The notes beneath the pieces were generated by a model. That model saw nothing but the letters and a program-made list of their open reading frames with translations, did no database searches and was not told the DNA's origin. The position numbers and the translations under genes were made by a program. Shown here piece by piece: positions 11,241 through 20,487 of a stretch of 64,000 nt of DNA; position 1 is the first letter of the stretch; the number at the start of each line of letters is the position of its first letter. The stretch comes from Bradyrhizobium sp. CER78 (GTDB lineage Bacteria > Pseudomonadota > Alphaproteobacteria > Rhizobiales > Xanthobacteraceae), in contig NZ_JARVWP010000002.1 of assembly GCF_029846235.1 (NCBI RefSeq), positions 310,001 to 374,000 of the forward strand, written 5' to 3'.

Positions 11241-11756
11241 CTACTTGCAGCCGCGGCAAATCGTGAGCTTGCCCTTGAGTTTGTCATCGTCCGCAGGATT
11301 GACCGATTGCAGCCCAAAGACACGGTCCGCTTCTTGATCGAGCTTGGGCTGCTTTGCCGGGCGCGGCCTGACGGGTCGCGTCGTCAGGCTTGACGCGTCA
11401 TTCTCGTCGACGATGCCGACGCTAAAGCCATCGTAATCGGTAGCCGGCTTGGCCAACGGCGGCAGCCTGTCGATCACCGGTGCTGGCGAAACGTCGTCGG
11501 ACGCCAACGGCGTGTCCTTGACAGTAACAGATGGTGGGGCGCCGGCAGCGGTCGCCCGTGGCGGCGACACGCTGGGTGCCGCCATCGGCGGCCAAACGCT
11601 GTTGGTGGCGGCCGGAGGTGCCGCCCCCTGTTCGCTTAACGGCGGCGGCGGAGCAAGCGAAAGCGGCGGGGCCAGCGACGTCTGACATCTCGCACTGTCG
11701 TGTAACCAAACACCAGCGGCCAACAGGCCAAGGGCAAACAGCGCAGCGTTTTTCAT
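11241..11756 (-). CDS. Small exported Pro/Ala-rich protein of unknown function
   Basis: A 171-residue protein. An N-terminal signal peptide (KNAALFALGLLAAGVWLHDSA) is followed by a long Pro-Ala-Ser-rich linker (about residues 28-100) and a short charged tail ending in LTICRGCK with a CxxC pair. The low-complexity linker suggests an extended periplasmic or envelope-attached protein. No family is recognised. The terminal Cys pair could bind metal or form a disulfide; this is speculation. Codon use matches neighbours. The stop overlaps no neighbour, and the gene is flanked by non-coding DNA on both sides. Confidence 0.6.
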   Translation of the reverse strand: MKNAALFALGLLAAGVWLHDSARCQTSLAPPLSLAPPPPLSEQGAAPPAATNSVWPPMAAPSVSPPRATAAGAPPSVTVKDTPLASDDVSPAPVIDRLPPLAKPATDYDGFSVGIVDENDASSLTTRPVRPRPAKQPKLDQEADRVFGLQSVNPADDDKLKGKLTICRGCK

Positions 11757-12021
11757 TAGCGCTTCTGCAAATCACTCTGACTGAAGAATAGATCGCGTGA
11801 CTTCCCTGGCCACGCTTCGGCAAAAATATCCACGCCTGATATGGCGATCAAAAATTGACGGAAATGGGGAGTCATGGGCCGAAACAAGCGCGCATCGGTC
11901 CGCTTGTGGCCTTTCGGCAACCCTCGTTATCGGCCCCTTGGGGTCCCTCGGAAGTCCATGCGGGCCGATGGGATGTCCCTTTGGTCTCGCAGTCGTGACG
12001 ATCAGGGCTTCCGGTGCGCAC

Positions 12022-12058
12022 AAGCGCGATGAGATTGGGATCAATCATCATCGCGCTT
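12022..12058. repeat. Palindromic intergenic element, 11-bp perfect stem
   Basis: Arms AAGCGCGATGA (12022-12032) and TCATCGCGCTT (12048-12058) are perfectly complementary. An inner GATTG/CAATC stem continues the hairpin around a GGAT loop. This pattern is familiar as an abundant bradyrhizobial intergenic hairpin, often at gene ends. It lies 34 bases after the SDR pseudogene and may act as a terminator. The 335-base gap (11757-12091) holds nothing else recognisable. Confidence 0.7.
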
Positions 12059-12091
12059 TAGCTTCTTGCTTGAGCATGATTTCCGCGAAAA

Positions 12092-12783
12092 CTAGAGGTC
12101 GAAATTCGTGGGCGGCATGACCGTGTCGCGAATGGTCATGCCGCGTGGCCGCGTCAGCATGACCATCACCACATCAGCCACCTCGCTGGCCTTGAGGAGA
12201 CACTTCCGGATTCCTTGGCCTCCTTCAGCTTCTCGGGCGGCCAGTCCGCGAGCAGCGCGCTGATGACGGGTCCGGGTGAGATCGAGCCCACTTGACGTCG
12301 TACGGTCTGGACAAAGCAGTTGATTGCCCATTTGGACGACGCATAGACCGGCTGCCACGGCGTCGGAAAATGCGCCCCCAGGGAACTGGTGACGACGATA
12401 TCGCCGGTGCGCGCGCGATCATGTGCGGCAGCACGTCGCGCACATTCTTCATCACGACGTTGACGTTCAGGTTCAGCATCCGGTCGATCGCTTTGGCATC
12501 GACCAGATCGCCGCCAACATATGTCCCCGCATTGGAATGCAGGATGTCGAGTTAGCCAGCCTGCTCCAGGATATTCGGCAGCAGTGTCGCGCAGGCCTTC
12601 GGATCGAGCAGGTCGATCACCAGGGGGGATCACGGCGTCGCCATGCTTGCTGCTGAGCGCCGTCAGCGCCGCCTCGTCGCGGTCGACCATCACCACGCGC
12701 GCACCTGCCGCCAACATCGCCTCGCTGCTCGCCAATCCGATGCCTGACGCGGCGCCGGTCGCGGCGGCAATTTTGCTTTCCAA
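12092..12783 (-). pseudogene. Frameshifted short-chain dehydrogenase/reductase (SDR)
   Basis: Remnant of a classical SDR, normally about 230-250 residues, now spread over at least three reading frames. One frame starts at a possible TTG (12783) and gives the cofactor motif ATGAASGIG and the strand ARVVMVDRDEAAL. A second frame supplies the middle (MLNLNVNVVMKNVRDVLPHM, with the N of the catalytic tetrad). The first frame resumes with VTSSLGAHF and the active-site YASSKWA. A third frame gives the tail DVVMVMLTRPRGMTIRD. Several indels and an in-frame stop rule out a full product unless there are sequencing errors. It follows the FAD oxidase gene by 23 bases, so it was probably the second gene of that operon. 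Confidence 0.85.
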
Positions 12784-12806
12784 TTCTCTCGCCGCAGGGC
12801 ACGCGC

Positions 12807-14405
12807 CTAAGGATCGATCAGGACGCCCGGGTTGAGCATGCCGCGGGGATCTAGTTCGCGCTTGGCGGCCCGCAACGCGGCGGCAAAAAGCTGTGGCCGC
12901 TGCCGGTCGTACCAGGGCCGGTGATCGCGGCCAACCGCATGGTGATGCGTGATGGTGCCGCCTGCCGCGATCAGCGCGTCGCTCGCCGCGTCCTTGATGG
13001 CCTGCCACTGCGCGAGCAGCGCACCGTGCCGACCGCGCGCGTGGAAGGAGAAGTAGGGCGCGGGCCCATCCGGGTAGACGTGGGTGAAGCGACAGGTGAC
13101 TTCACCCTTCACCCCGGTCGCTTGCAGAATCGCGCGTTCGGTTCCCGCCTTGACCTGATCGTGAAAGCTTTCGAACCGATCCCAGGTGATGGCGGTCTCG
13201 AACGTATCGTTGATGATAGCAGCGGGCGTCAAGAATTCGCGCGCATAGGGCATGCGAATGAACGCATTGCGCCAGATGCCTGCCGCGCCTTCGAGATGGG
13301 CGTCGCCGGCCTCTGCGGGCTCCGGTGTCCCGCGGTGGTCGGCGCAGCATTCGAGCGCACGCTTGAACCAGGCGTCCAGGGGATGATCGCCCGATTCGAA
13401 TGCCAGCACCATGATGGCCGAGTTGCCGTCGGCCGCGCCGGTGTTGAACGCCTCCTGCGGGTCCAGGATGCGGCAATTGGAGGGATAGAGGCCGGCTTGC
13501 GCAACCGCACGCACCGCGCGCGCGGCATCGAAGAAAGTGGGAAAGCGAACCGAAGCGCCGGCGCGAAACTTTGGACGGGGCTGCAAGCGCATCCAGGCGC
13601 GCGAAATCACGCCCAAAATTCCTTCCGAGCCGATGAACATGCGGTCGGGGCTCGGACCCGCACCCGAACCGGGAAGCCGGCGCGTCTCCACGACGCCAAC
13701 CGGCGTCACGACACGCAGGCTTTCGACAAAATCGTCGATATGGGTGTAGAGACTGGCGAAGTGGCCGCCCGATCGCGTCGCGATCCAGCCGCCCAGGGTC
13801 GAATATTCAAAACTCTGCGGAAAATGCCGCAACGTGACGCCGTGCGGCTTGAGCTGGTTTTCCAGCGATGGACCATAGGTGCCGGCGTCGATTAATGCGG
13901 CGCGCGAGAGAGGATCGACTTCGACGACCTTGGAGAGATTGCGCAGGTCGAGCGTGACGGCCGCCTTGTGCTTGGTGCCGTCGGCCTGCGGCTCGACGCC
14001 ACCGCACACGCTCGATCCGCCTCCGAACGGCGTCAGCGAAGCGCCGACGGACCCCGCCCAGTCCATGACAGCCGATATCTCCGACTCGTTGCGAGGATAG
14101 GCCACGACATCGGGAGCGCAATCGTAATCGCCGAGCATGGCCCTGACGTAATCCGGATATGACTTGCCGTAAGTGTGTGCGGCGCGGTCGTAGCGTTCGG
14201 TCGTGCAGAACGGCGTGAGCGAAGCTGGCGGCACCACGCGCGGCTCCCGCAAGGACAGCTCTTCAAGGCCGGGAATAGTAACCGTGTCGAATTCGCCGGT
14301 ACCAAACTTGGCGTGGTAGCGGCCGAGGACAAACGCCCGCTCTTCCGCGCTCATGCCTTCGCCTTCCCGTCCCCAGCCGTAATGTTTCAGCCTTATGCCG
14401 GTCAT
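12807..14405 (-). CDS. FAD-binding oxidase, alkyldihydroxyacetonephosphate synthase (AGPS)-like
   Basis: A 532-residue flavoenzyme of the VAO/PCMH family. The N-terminal YGWGREGEG element and the FAD domain (VVAYPRNESEISAVMDWAG, TPFGGGSSVCGGV) are followed by the AGPS hallmark HFPQSFEYSTLGGWIATRSG. Further landmarks are MFIGSEGILGVIS and a C-terminal His-rich segment GTITHHHAVGRDH, where AGPS places catalytic residues. True AGPS swaps an acyl for an alkyl chain on DHAP in ether-lipid synthesis. Bacterial homologues are often of unknown substrate, so a broader 'FAD-linked oxidase' label is safer. Start 14405 is supported by GGGGAA. The broken SDR lies just downstream. A palindrome at 14444-14468 may be its operator. 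Confidence 0.9.
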   Translation of the reverse strand: MTGIRLKHYGWGREGEGMSAEERAFVLGRYHAKFGTGEFDTVTIPGLEELSLREPRVVPPASLTPFCTTERYDRAAHTYGKSYPDYVRAMLGDYDCAPDVVAYPRNESEISAVMDWAGSVGASLTPFGGGSSVCGGVEPQADGTKHKAAVTLDLRNLSKVVEVDPLSRAALIDAGTYGPSLENQLKPHGVTLRHFPQSFEYSTLGGWIATRSGGHFASLYTHIDDFVESLRVVTPVGVVETRRLPGSGAGPSPDRMFIGSEGILGVISRAWMRLQPRPKFRAGASVRFPTFFDAARAVRAVAQAGLYPSNCRILDPQEAFNTGAADGNSAIMVLAFESGDHPLDAWFKRALECCADHRGTPEPAEAGDAHLEGAAGIWRNAFIRMPYAREFLTPAAIINDTFETAITWDRFESFHDQVKAGTERAILQATGVKGEVTCRFTHVYPDGPAPYFSFHARGRHGALLAQWQAIKDAASDALIAAGGTITHHHAVGRDHRPWYDRQRPQLFAAALRAAKRELDPRGMLNPGVLIDP

Positions 14406-14443
14406 GAGCGTTCCCCGTGTTTCGTTTCGAGAGTTTTTTGAAT

Positions 14444-14468
14444 ACTCTGAACGACAGCGCTGCAGAGT
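14444..14468. promoter_or_regulatory. Inverted repeat in the promoter region of the AGPS-like gene
   Basis: ACTCTG and CAGAGT are separated by 13 bases, 39-63 bases before the start codon at 14405. The spacing suits a dimeric regulator. No family consensus is claimed. The rest of 14406-14830 (425 bases) holds no gene I can support. Confidence 0.35.
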
Positions 14469-14830
14469 GAGCTCGTTCGATCGGAACAATACGCTTTCGA
14501 GAGGGAGCATGAAAGACGACGGCGGCGGGCAATTTCTTCTGCAAACGGCGCCGCAGCAGCCGCGGCACCCGCTCAGTCTTACCCGCATGGGGTACGACCA
14601 AATGTCAGGTCGACAACCCGGTGCCTGAACAGGGCCTGGATAGGACGCCCCCAGTTGGATGACCGCTGGAACAGGTGAAGCCGCCCCGGACAGCCGCGGA
14701 CGTTCGGATGCGACCGACCGCCGCCTGCCGCGATCCTAATCTCACCAGATCGAGAACGCACTTCTCATCGGCGAGCCCCAATAGAGATGGCGATATGTCC
14801 AGCAGGCAAATATGCTTCCTCAGGCAAGCT

Positions 14831-15838
14831 CTAGCAGTGAGTTCCCCTGAACGCCGCCATCACTTCAGCAACCATCCGCTGCTGCTCCCCCACATAACGT
14901 GGAGAGAAGTGAAACGGCTCGACGCGGCGCACATTGGCTTCTCGAGCAATTTCTCCAGCAGCTGTGGTCGTGAGATGAGCCCGGTGCCTCGCCAGCGCAT
15001 CGTCCGCTCCTGCAAACGCCGCTTCGATGAAGAGGATATCCGCGTTCTGCACGAGCGCTACGATGGCGCCACGATTGGCCGGCGTATCGGCAACGTCGGT
15101 GACATAGCCAACTTTCTGTCCGGCCGTGACGGTGAGGAGATCACGCAAGGCCCCAAGTGGAACGAGCCGATTGCCCGAAACCGCCGATCCATCGATCTTG
15201 ATCAAATGATCGTCCGCGCGCCGTTCGACCACGGCCTGCTTGAGTGAGCGCAACCACGGACCGACGGGCAGCCCGCGCTCCAACAACCGGTTCTTCCAGA
15301 CATTGACATGCGCCGCCTCCTGCAGCGCAAAAGCAAGGCAGGGCGTACCGTGTTCAAGGATCACGGCTGACACGCGATGGGTCGGTTCGTCGCAGATTAC
15401 CCCGGCAAGGGTTTTGCGAGAGACTGATGCCTCTGCGACAAAAGCCCTCCTCAGTCTGAACCGCGTGTTCAAGATGGAATTCGCCGCTGCGAGTTCGTTC
15501 ACGACGAAGACAAGATCGCTAGAATAGGTTTCGACCAGATTCCAGCGATAGACCTGAAGCTTGTGAAAGACCCGCTCAGTAAAGCCGGATGGACCAAAGA
15601 GCTGCACAGACTTCTCGTGTCCGACAAGCAAGCGAAGCAGGTGGTCGAATCCAACGAAGTGATCGATATGCTCGTGCGAGACGAAGACCTGGTCGATGCG
15701 TCGTATCTTCCGCGGCGAGAGCGAAAAAATCTCTCCGATATCGAACAGCAGGCTGCGCTTCTCGAACAGCGTCTCCACATATACCGTCGGGTCGCCGTAG
15801 CGGCCATTGACCAGGTTCGGATGAAAAAGCGGTCGCAT
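14831..15838 (-). CDS. Metallo-beta-lactamase-fold hydrolase, RNase Z-like
   Basis: A 335-residue MBL-fold protein with the zinc motif SHEHIDH (His55, His57, Asp59, His60). Downstream metal ligands are plausible in YVTDVADT and in FHFSPRY near the C-terminus. The latter is the RNase Z-type end motif where a His precedes a short loop. The two-part architecture, with a central exosite-like insertion (around 110-220), recalls tRNase Z/ElaC, but bacterial homologues also include phosphodiesterases and other hydrolases. Start 15838 is chosen because the protein begins with a strand leading to the motif. The frame remains open upstream for 51 more codons that look unlike coding sequence. Monocistronic. 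Confidence 0.85.
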   Translation of the reverse strand: MRPLFHPNLVNGRYGDPTVYVETLFEKRSLLFDIGEIFSLSPRKIRRIDQVFVSHEHIDHFVGFDHLLRLLVGHEKSVQLFGPSGFTERVFHKLQVYRWNLVETYSSDLVFVVNELAAANSILNTRFRLRRAFVAEASVSRKTLAGVICDEPTHRVSAVILEHGTPCLAFALQEAAHVNVWKNRLLERGLPVGPWLRSLKQAVVERRADDHLIKIDGSAVSGNRLVPLGALRDLLTVTAGQKVGYVTDVADTPANRGAIVALVQNADILFIEAAFAGADDALARHRAHLTTTAAGEIAREANVRRVEPFHFSPRYVGEQQRMVAEVMAAFRGTHC

Positions 15839-16042
15839 AGCAAGCCAATCTGCCGCAGCTGCCCGACGGACTTCCTGATCTAAGCAGACTTTATGGATTT
15901 CCACGCGCCAAAATCGAGCTATACGGCCGCAATCTGGTCGCGCTCGTGCACCGATCCGGCGAGGTCGCGCCGGCTCCGTAGGAACTCTCAAGCCCGAGCC
16001 CAGGTCCGAACCTATATCCCCTGCAAGTTGATGGAGGAAGCC

Positions 16043-16168
16043 ATGAAACTCGTTTCAAGTGCCTTCGCCGACGGAGCGCAAATTCCGAGACGGTTCACCT
16101 GCGACGGAGAAGACCTCTCACCGCCTCTGCAATGGTCTGATGCGCCGAACCTCGAGCCCATTCGTTGA
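16043..16168 (+). pseudogene. 5' fragment of YbhB/YbcL-type PEBP gene
   Basis: A proper start with GGAGG 7 bases upstream leads into [20 protein letters not shown] followed by [15 protein letters not shown]. This is the standard beginning of the bacterial Raf-kinase-inhibitor-like (PEBP) family, whose members are about 155-190 residues. Similarity ends after about 36 residues, and a stop occurs at 16166-16168. The rest of the gene has been lost and replaced by unrelated DNA. Confidence 0.85.
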
Positions 16169-16450
16169 CGGGTCGATCGAAGCCCTTGATCGACTCTAGG
16201 TAGTCGTCAATCTTGACAAGCTCTTGCCTAGCCCGGTCAAGTTTGGTCGCGAGTTTTAGGAACGCTGGATGCTTAGACGAGATCACGTTCGAACTCCTTA
16301 AGCCGCGCAGGGCTGAGATCTTCCGCATAGATCAGATCGTACGAGATCCCGGATCCGCGCATAACCCTCCACATCTGCTGCGAAGACTGCGACGAGGCGT
16401 CGGCTGATGTCTGGAAGGTCCAACATGTCTGTCCCGATGCCAACCTATGG
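16095..16450 (-). pseudogene. Frameshifted remnant of an unknown small gene
   Basis: Two minus-strand frames read as plausible protein on either side of about 16270. One gives GISYDLIYAEDLSPARLKEF, the other KHPAFLKLATKLDRARQELV followed by [20 protein letters not shown] single frameshift would join them into one charged helical protein. The end overlaps the PEBP scar. No family recognised, and it could still be chance coding likeness. Confidence 0.35.
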
Positions 16451-16516
16451 TTCACAGTGTAGGCTTGAGGGCGCGCCCTCGTCTTCCTGAACGTCCAATG
16501 TTGACGTAGACGGACA

Positions 16517-18379
16517 TCATCCCTCCGGCAACCCGGCAAGCCGCAAGCCCTCTTCAAGCCTAGCCAAGTCGTCAGGGCGGCGAATAGGGATTAACGTCTT
16601 AATGTGTGAGACGCGAAGTGCCGGAACGAGCTGCATCAAGCGGACAGCCGCGTCTCGGGCGTCTTCACGCTTGCCAGCGAGCGCCAAGCTCGCAGCCAAC
16701 ACACGCAGGGCAACTGGGGAAATCTGTTCTTGGATCGATCTTTCCGCCCAGCTAGACGCCTCGCCGTATCGTCCAGCAAAGAAATGGCCGTAAGCTATCG
16801 ATGCCTGCATGTAGGAAAGCCTCGGAGCGAGTGGATCCAGGCGCATCGCCCCCAACCCATCATCAACCGCCTGGTCTGGTTCACCAATCCAACCTTTTAT
16901 CCAGCTGCGAAAAAAGAGCGCAACCGCCGAGTTCGGATTCAGTAGCAGCGCTCTGTTGATCAGATTCGCGCCCGCGTCGAGATCGCCAGCGACATGGGCA
17001 AGCGTCACGCCGGCAAAGCAGAGCGCGGTGGCGTCATTCTTCCCCAACTCCGCTGCACGACGAGCGAGTCGCGTACCTTCCGTAATCTCTTTCGGAGCAT
17101 CGACCATCCAACCGTGAGCTTTGCGCAACCAATAGCAGCTCGATGCAAGGGCATAGGCTGGGGCGAAATCTGGATCGAGTTGGATCGCCTTAATGAAATA
17201 GCGAAGCGCCTCATCGGTAGCTTCCTTCTCATATTTGTAATACCCTGCAAGACCGCGCAGATAGTGATCGTATGCGTCTAGACTCGCGGTTGGTTTGTGT
17301 GCGACGCGATCGATTTCAACATCCACAATCTTGGGAGCAACCGCGTTCGCTACGCGCGCGGTGATTTGGTCTTGCAAATCGAAAATGCCCTGAAGGTCTC
17401 CCTCGAAGCGATCTCCCCAGAGATGAGCGCCGGAGCCGGCATCGATGAGTTGCCCGGTGATGCGCACGCGGTTTCCCATCTTACGCACGCTGCCCTCAAG
17501 CACACAACGTACACCAAGTTCGCGACCCACCTGCCTGATGTCGACAGCCTTTCCCTTGTAGGTGAAGGTCGAGTTGCGCGCGATGACGAATAGCTCGCCA
17601 AATCGCGACAATGCCGTGATGATGTCTTCCACCATGCCATCCGCAAAGTAGTCCTGCTCGGGATCGCCACTCATGTTTTGGAATGGAAGAACGGCGATGG
17701 AGGGCTTGGCGGGCAACGGAGGCGTCCCCTTTAGGGCGAACTCGCTAGAAGCTGCGTCATTTGGCGAACCAAGGGCAGGAGGAAATGGCGCGCCTGGTGC
17801 CGTTGCTGTAGTGCTCTTGCTCTTTGTTCTAGCGTCCAATCCATCGTTGCCGAGCGCATAGGCACGGATAGGCCGAGCGATGTTCTTGAGGCTCTTCTCG
17901 CCAAGGTCCGTGAAATCGGCCGGGACCTTACCGCGCACCTGCTCGTAAGCGGACGCGGAGATGCAGATGCCACCCGGCTCAGCGATCCCCTCAAGTCGAG
18001 CGGCGATGTTGACACCATCGCCAAGAATGTCATCGCCCTCCTCGATCAGGATGTCGCCGAGGTTGATCCCGATCCTGAACATCATCCGGCGATCAACGGG
18101 CACGCCTTCGTTCCGCTCGGCCATCACCACCTGCACCGCAACCGCGCACTCGACCGCATCGACTATCGAGGAAAACTCAAGCAGCACGCCGTCCCCCGTG
18201 GACTTCACTAGGCGACCTCCGTGCTTTGCCACGAGAGCGTCGGTGACCTTGCGGTGTTCGCGGAGAGTATGGGCGGTGCCGACCTCGTCTAGGCCCATGA
18301 GGCGCGAGTAGCCCGCCACGTCAGCGGCGACGATGGCCGCCAGCCTGCGTCCGACCCTGCCTGGATGCGCTTCAGCCAT
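16517..18379 (-). CDS. Class III adenylate/guanylate cyclase with TolB-like domain and TPRs
   Basis: A 620-residue protein of a type abundant in bradyrhizobia. Residues about 10-185 are a class III cyclase domain with the metal-binding AADVAGYSRLM, the STGDGVLLEF strand and the GDGVNIAARLEG segment. Then comes a FlgO/TolB-like domain starting at PSIAVLPFQNMSGDPEQDYF (about 225-345). The C-terminal half consists of tetratricopeptide-like helices (DPDFAPAYALASSCYW, LLNPNSAVALFFRSW). It probably makes cAMP in the cytoplasm under control of the TPR part, but activity is not proven by sequence. I prefer ATG at 18379. A GTG two codons upstream is possible. No operon partner. Confidence 0.9.
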   Translation of the reverse strand: MAEAHPGRVGRRLAAIVAADVAGYSRLMGLDEVGTAHTLREHRKVTDALVAKHGGRLVKSTGDGVLLEFSSIVDAVECAVAVQVVMAERNEGVPVDRRMMFRIGINLGDILIEEGDDILGDGVNIAARLEGIAEPGGICISASAYEQVRGKVPADFTDLGEKSLKNIARPIRAYALGNDGLDARTKSKSTTATAPGAPFPPALGSPNDAASSEFALKGTPPLPAKPSIAVLPFQNMSGDPEQDYFADGMVEDIITALSRFGELFVIARNSTFTYKGKAVDIRQVGRELGVRCVLEGSVRKMGNRVRITGQLIDAGSGAHLWGDRFEGDLQGIFDLQDQITARVANAVAPKIVDVEIDRVAHKPTASLDAYDHYLRGLAGYYKYEKEATDEALRYFIKAIQLDPDFAPAYALASSCYWLRKAHGWMVDAPKEITEGTRLARRAAELGKNDATALCFAGVTLAHVAGDLDAGANLINRALLLNPNSAVALFFRSWIKGWIGEPDQAVDDGLGAMRLDPLAPRLSYMQASIAYGHFFAGRYGEASSWAERSIQEQISPVALRVLAASLALAGKREDARDAAVRLMQLVPALRVSHIKTLIPIRRPDDLARLEEGLRLAGLPEG

Positions 18380-18692
18380 GGGCACGCGATCCCGTTCGAA
18401 GGGACATTATGGACGACGGAACCGCGGGTTATCACCGGGACACCACGGGGTCCGTCGCGAAAACTGGTGCCGAGCACTCCGAGCCGAGCTCGGCTTCGGC
18501 CAAGAGCCTCCTCCCGCCCGCCGTCCGGCTACTTCCGCTCTACCGGCCAACCGACAGATTCCAGAGCACCTTTCGACTTTAGGCCCCCCTCTAGCAGCGC
18601 CGCGTCTTCGTGGGAGAAAAACCAGCCGCCTCGATCGGATCACTCAGGTATGCCTACGGCTTGACCTATATGCTCGACCGCTGCGGCGCGCG
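18380..18692. other. Non-coding gap of about 310 bases
   Basis: Nothing recognised between the cyclase start and the end of the small basic protein gene. Confidence 0.4.
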
Positions 18693-18881
18693 CTACCGCT
18701 GATGTCCTAGACCGATTCCGAGATTCAACGCCTTCTGCCGCAGCGCGCCTACCGTTCTCTTGGTCAGCTTCGATATCTTTGCGACCGGGGTTCTTGCCTT
18801 CGAATGGGCCTTCAGTTCCTTGATATCTGCCGCAGTCCACTCGCGGCGCTTAACGCGCTTCTTCGTTGCCTTCTTCGCCAT
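18693..18881 (-). CDS. Small basic conserved protein, 62 residues
   Basis: A very basic protein starting MAKKATKKRVKRREWTAADI and ending with LTKRTVGALRQKALNLGIGL. The second half looks like a single helix-turn-helix-type segment (VAKISKLTKRTVGALRQKAL), as in SANT/Myb-like or resolvase-like small proteins. The Lys/Arg tail at the N-terminus suggests nucleic-acid binding. AAGGAG lies 7 bases upstream of the chosen ATG at 18881. A longer form from 18920 would bypass this site. Similar proteins are, as I recall, widespread in Bradyrhizobium without known function. Isolated, flanked by non-coding DNA. Confidence 0.8.
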   Translation of the reverse strand: MAKKATKKRVKRREWTAADIKELKAHSKARTPVAKISKLTKRTVGALRQKALNLGIGLGHQR

Positions 18882-19544
18882 ATGAATAACTCCTTTTGAA
18901 TGAGGAGCGGCTTGTATCACGGTTTCGCTGCGAGACCATGATCTGCTTAGCTACCGCCTGGGGCAGTTTGTGTCGCGATCCTTGTAGGCTATGGATGCGT
19001 CTTTGAAGGCCGCAACCTATCTACTTTCCATGTCAAAGTTTACGACCCAGATCCCACGGAACCCGTGGCCGGTGCATTTCTGGATCAGGATCTTGAGGAT
19101 ACTAAAAAACTTCAAGATATGGCTTTCGGCATAGAGCGCCTCATATCTGTGGCCGTGCAGGATCGACGCGGCCACGCTGAAGACCGCCGCGGCGGCGCTG
19201 GCAGATGGATGCCTACGGTGATCCCCATTGCGTCGGGCGTGCGGGTGGAATTGGCAGATTCAAAGCGTCGCTCACGCCGCTTAAGCGCTGATCAGCCTTC
19301 CGCCCAAAAACGGCCTAGCCAGAGGCCTTCGCTGGATGCCTACGCCTGTCCAGGATATCTGTCGCTGTCGCAACCATGTCGTCGAGCTCATCCCGTCCCG
19401 AAAAGACGCTGACCAGATTGAACGGCACGTAAACGGTCATTTCGACCGTTCAGTGCCGAAGTACAGCGATGCGCAGCCGAGCGCCGTGATACCCGCCGAA
19501 ACGAGCAGAACCGGAGGATATCCGCCTAACCGCTCATGGAGATA
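18882..19544. other. Non-coding stretch, possible decayed sequence
   Basis: No gene supported in 663 bases. On the minus strand about 19318-19440 reads as a short protein-like run (FNLVSVFSGRDELDDMVATA), possibly the end of a lost gene. I do not recognise it. Confidence 0.35.
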
Positions 19545-20180
19545 TCAGATGAATGCGGGGCCGCAAGCCGAGAAAAATTGGATGCAGGTCGCGGCCATTC
19601 CATATACGCCGGCGAAGGCCTTGGCGCCGAATTCGCGGCGGACAACGATCGGGCTGAGCGTCGTGACGTGTCCGATCGCGAAGCCGTAGATCAAGCTGCC
19701 GACGATTAGCGTCGGGATCGAAGGAAATAGCCCGATCGCGAGGAGCGCGGCCAATTGTGCGACCATCGCTTGGCAAGCTAATCGCCGAACCGGCGCGCCA
19801 TCGACAATCTTCGCCAGGTAGAGGCGGCCAAACAGCGTGACCGCCCCCGTCGCGCTGACCAGCACGCCGGCACCGAACTTGCCGAGAAACTGCTCGGCCA
19901 ACGCGACGTGGTGAGCGATGAAGCCGATCTGGGCGAGCAGTGTCAGCGCGAAAGCTGCAGTTGCGCTCCAGAGCAGGCGCCGCCGGTTCTCGGGCGTCGC
20001 GATGTGCTCGGCGAAGTCCAGCGCGCCGCCGGCACCGACGAGCCCACCGTCCCTCCTCATGCCCAGATCTTCGGGACCGCGGTACCGAAGGACCGCCCCG
20101 ATGAGGGGAAGAAGGACGAGGCCGGCGACGACGCTTGCCGCGAGCAGGCCCCCGCGAAGACCAAGCCGATCGACGACCGC
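19545..20180 (-). pseudogene. Truncated MFS transporter fragment
   Basis: The minus strand encodes roughly the second half of a major facilitator transporter: GLLAASVVAGLVLLPLIGAV, the loop RYRGPEDLGMRRDG, and helices including LIYGFAIGHVTTLSPIVVRR and FAGVYGMAATCIQFFSACGP. There is no start region, because similarity is lost upstream of about 20180 where the frame breaks. The protein also stops abruptly at 19545, before the last helices. The loop between the halves and the GHVTTLSP helix recall MFS members of the oxalate/formate antiporter-like group. With both ends missing it is almost certainly dead. Confidence 0.8.
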
Positions 20181-20487
20181 TCAAGCGGTTCCGGGGCTTT
20201 TCCTATCGGGTATTCCCTTAAGTGAAGCATTCCTTTTTGGAATGGAAAATATACATGCCGGCTATTGGAAAAGCTCGTCCCATGTTGCGATTAGAGGTTA
20301 CGGCAGTCACACGCTTCATTGACAGGCCAGATGCAACTTAAGCCTGGGTTCTGGGACGTCTCCGCGCTGACGAGGACGTGCCATGCTCCTAAAGTGCCGT
20401 ATCTGGTCCACCGATTTTTTGCAGCATGTTGGTGAACGATTGCTCGTCAGCTCGCCGCTCACTCCCAAATACGCTCAGGAGACATCG
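20181..20487. other. Upstream region of the iorAB operon
   Basis: About 300 bases with no gene. It should contain the iorAB promoter. No convincing sigma-70 or sigma-54 site could be fixed by eye. Confidence 0.4.

Noticed and set aside
20238..20275. Possible sixth copy of the 31-bp element upstream of iorAB
   Set aside because: It shares GAATGGAAAAT with copy 4, but the rest does not align without gaps. Treated as chance.
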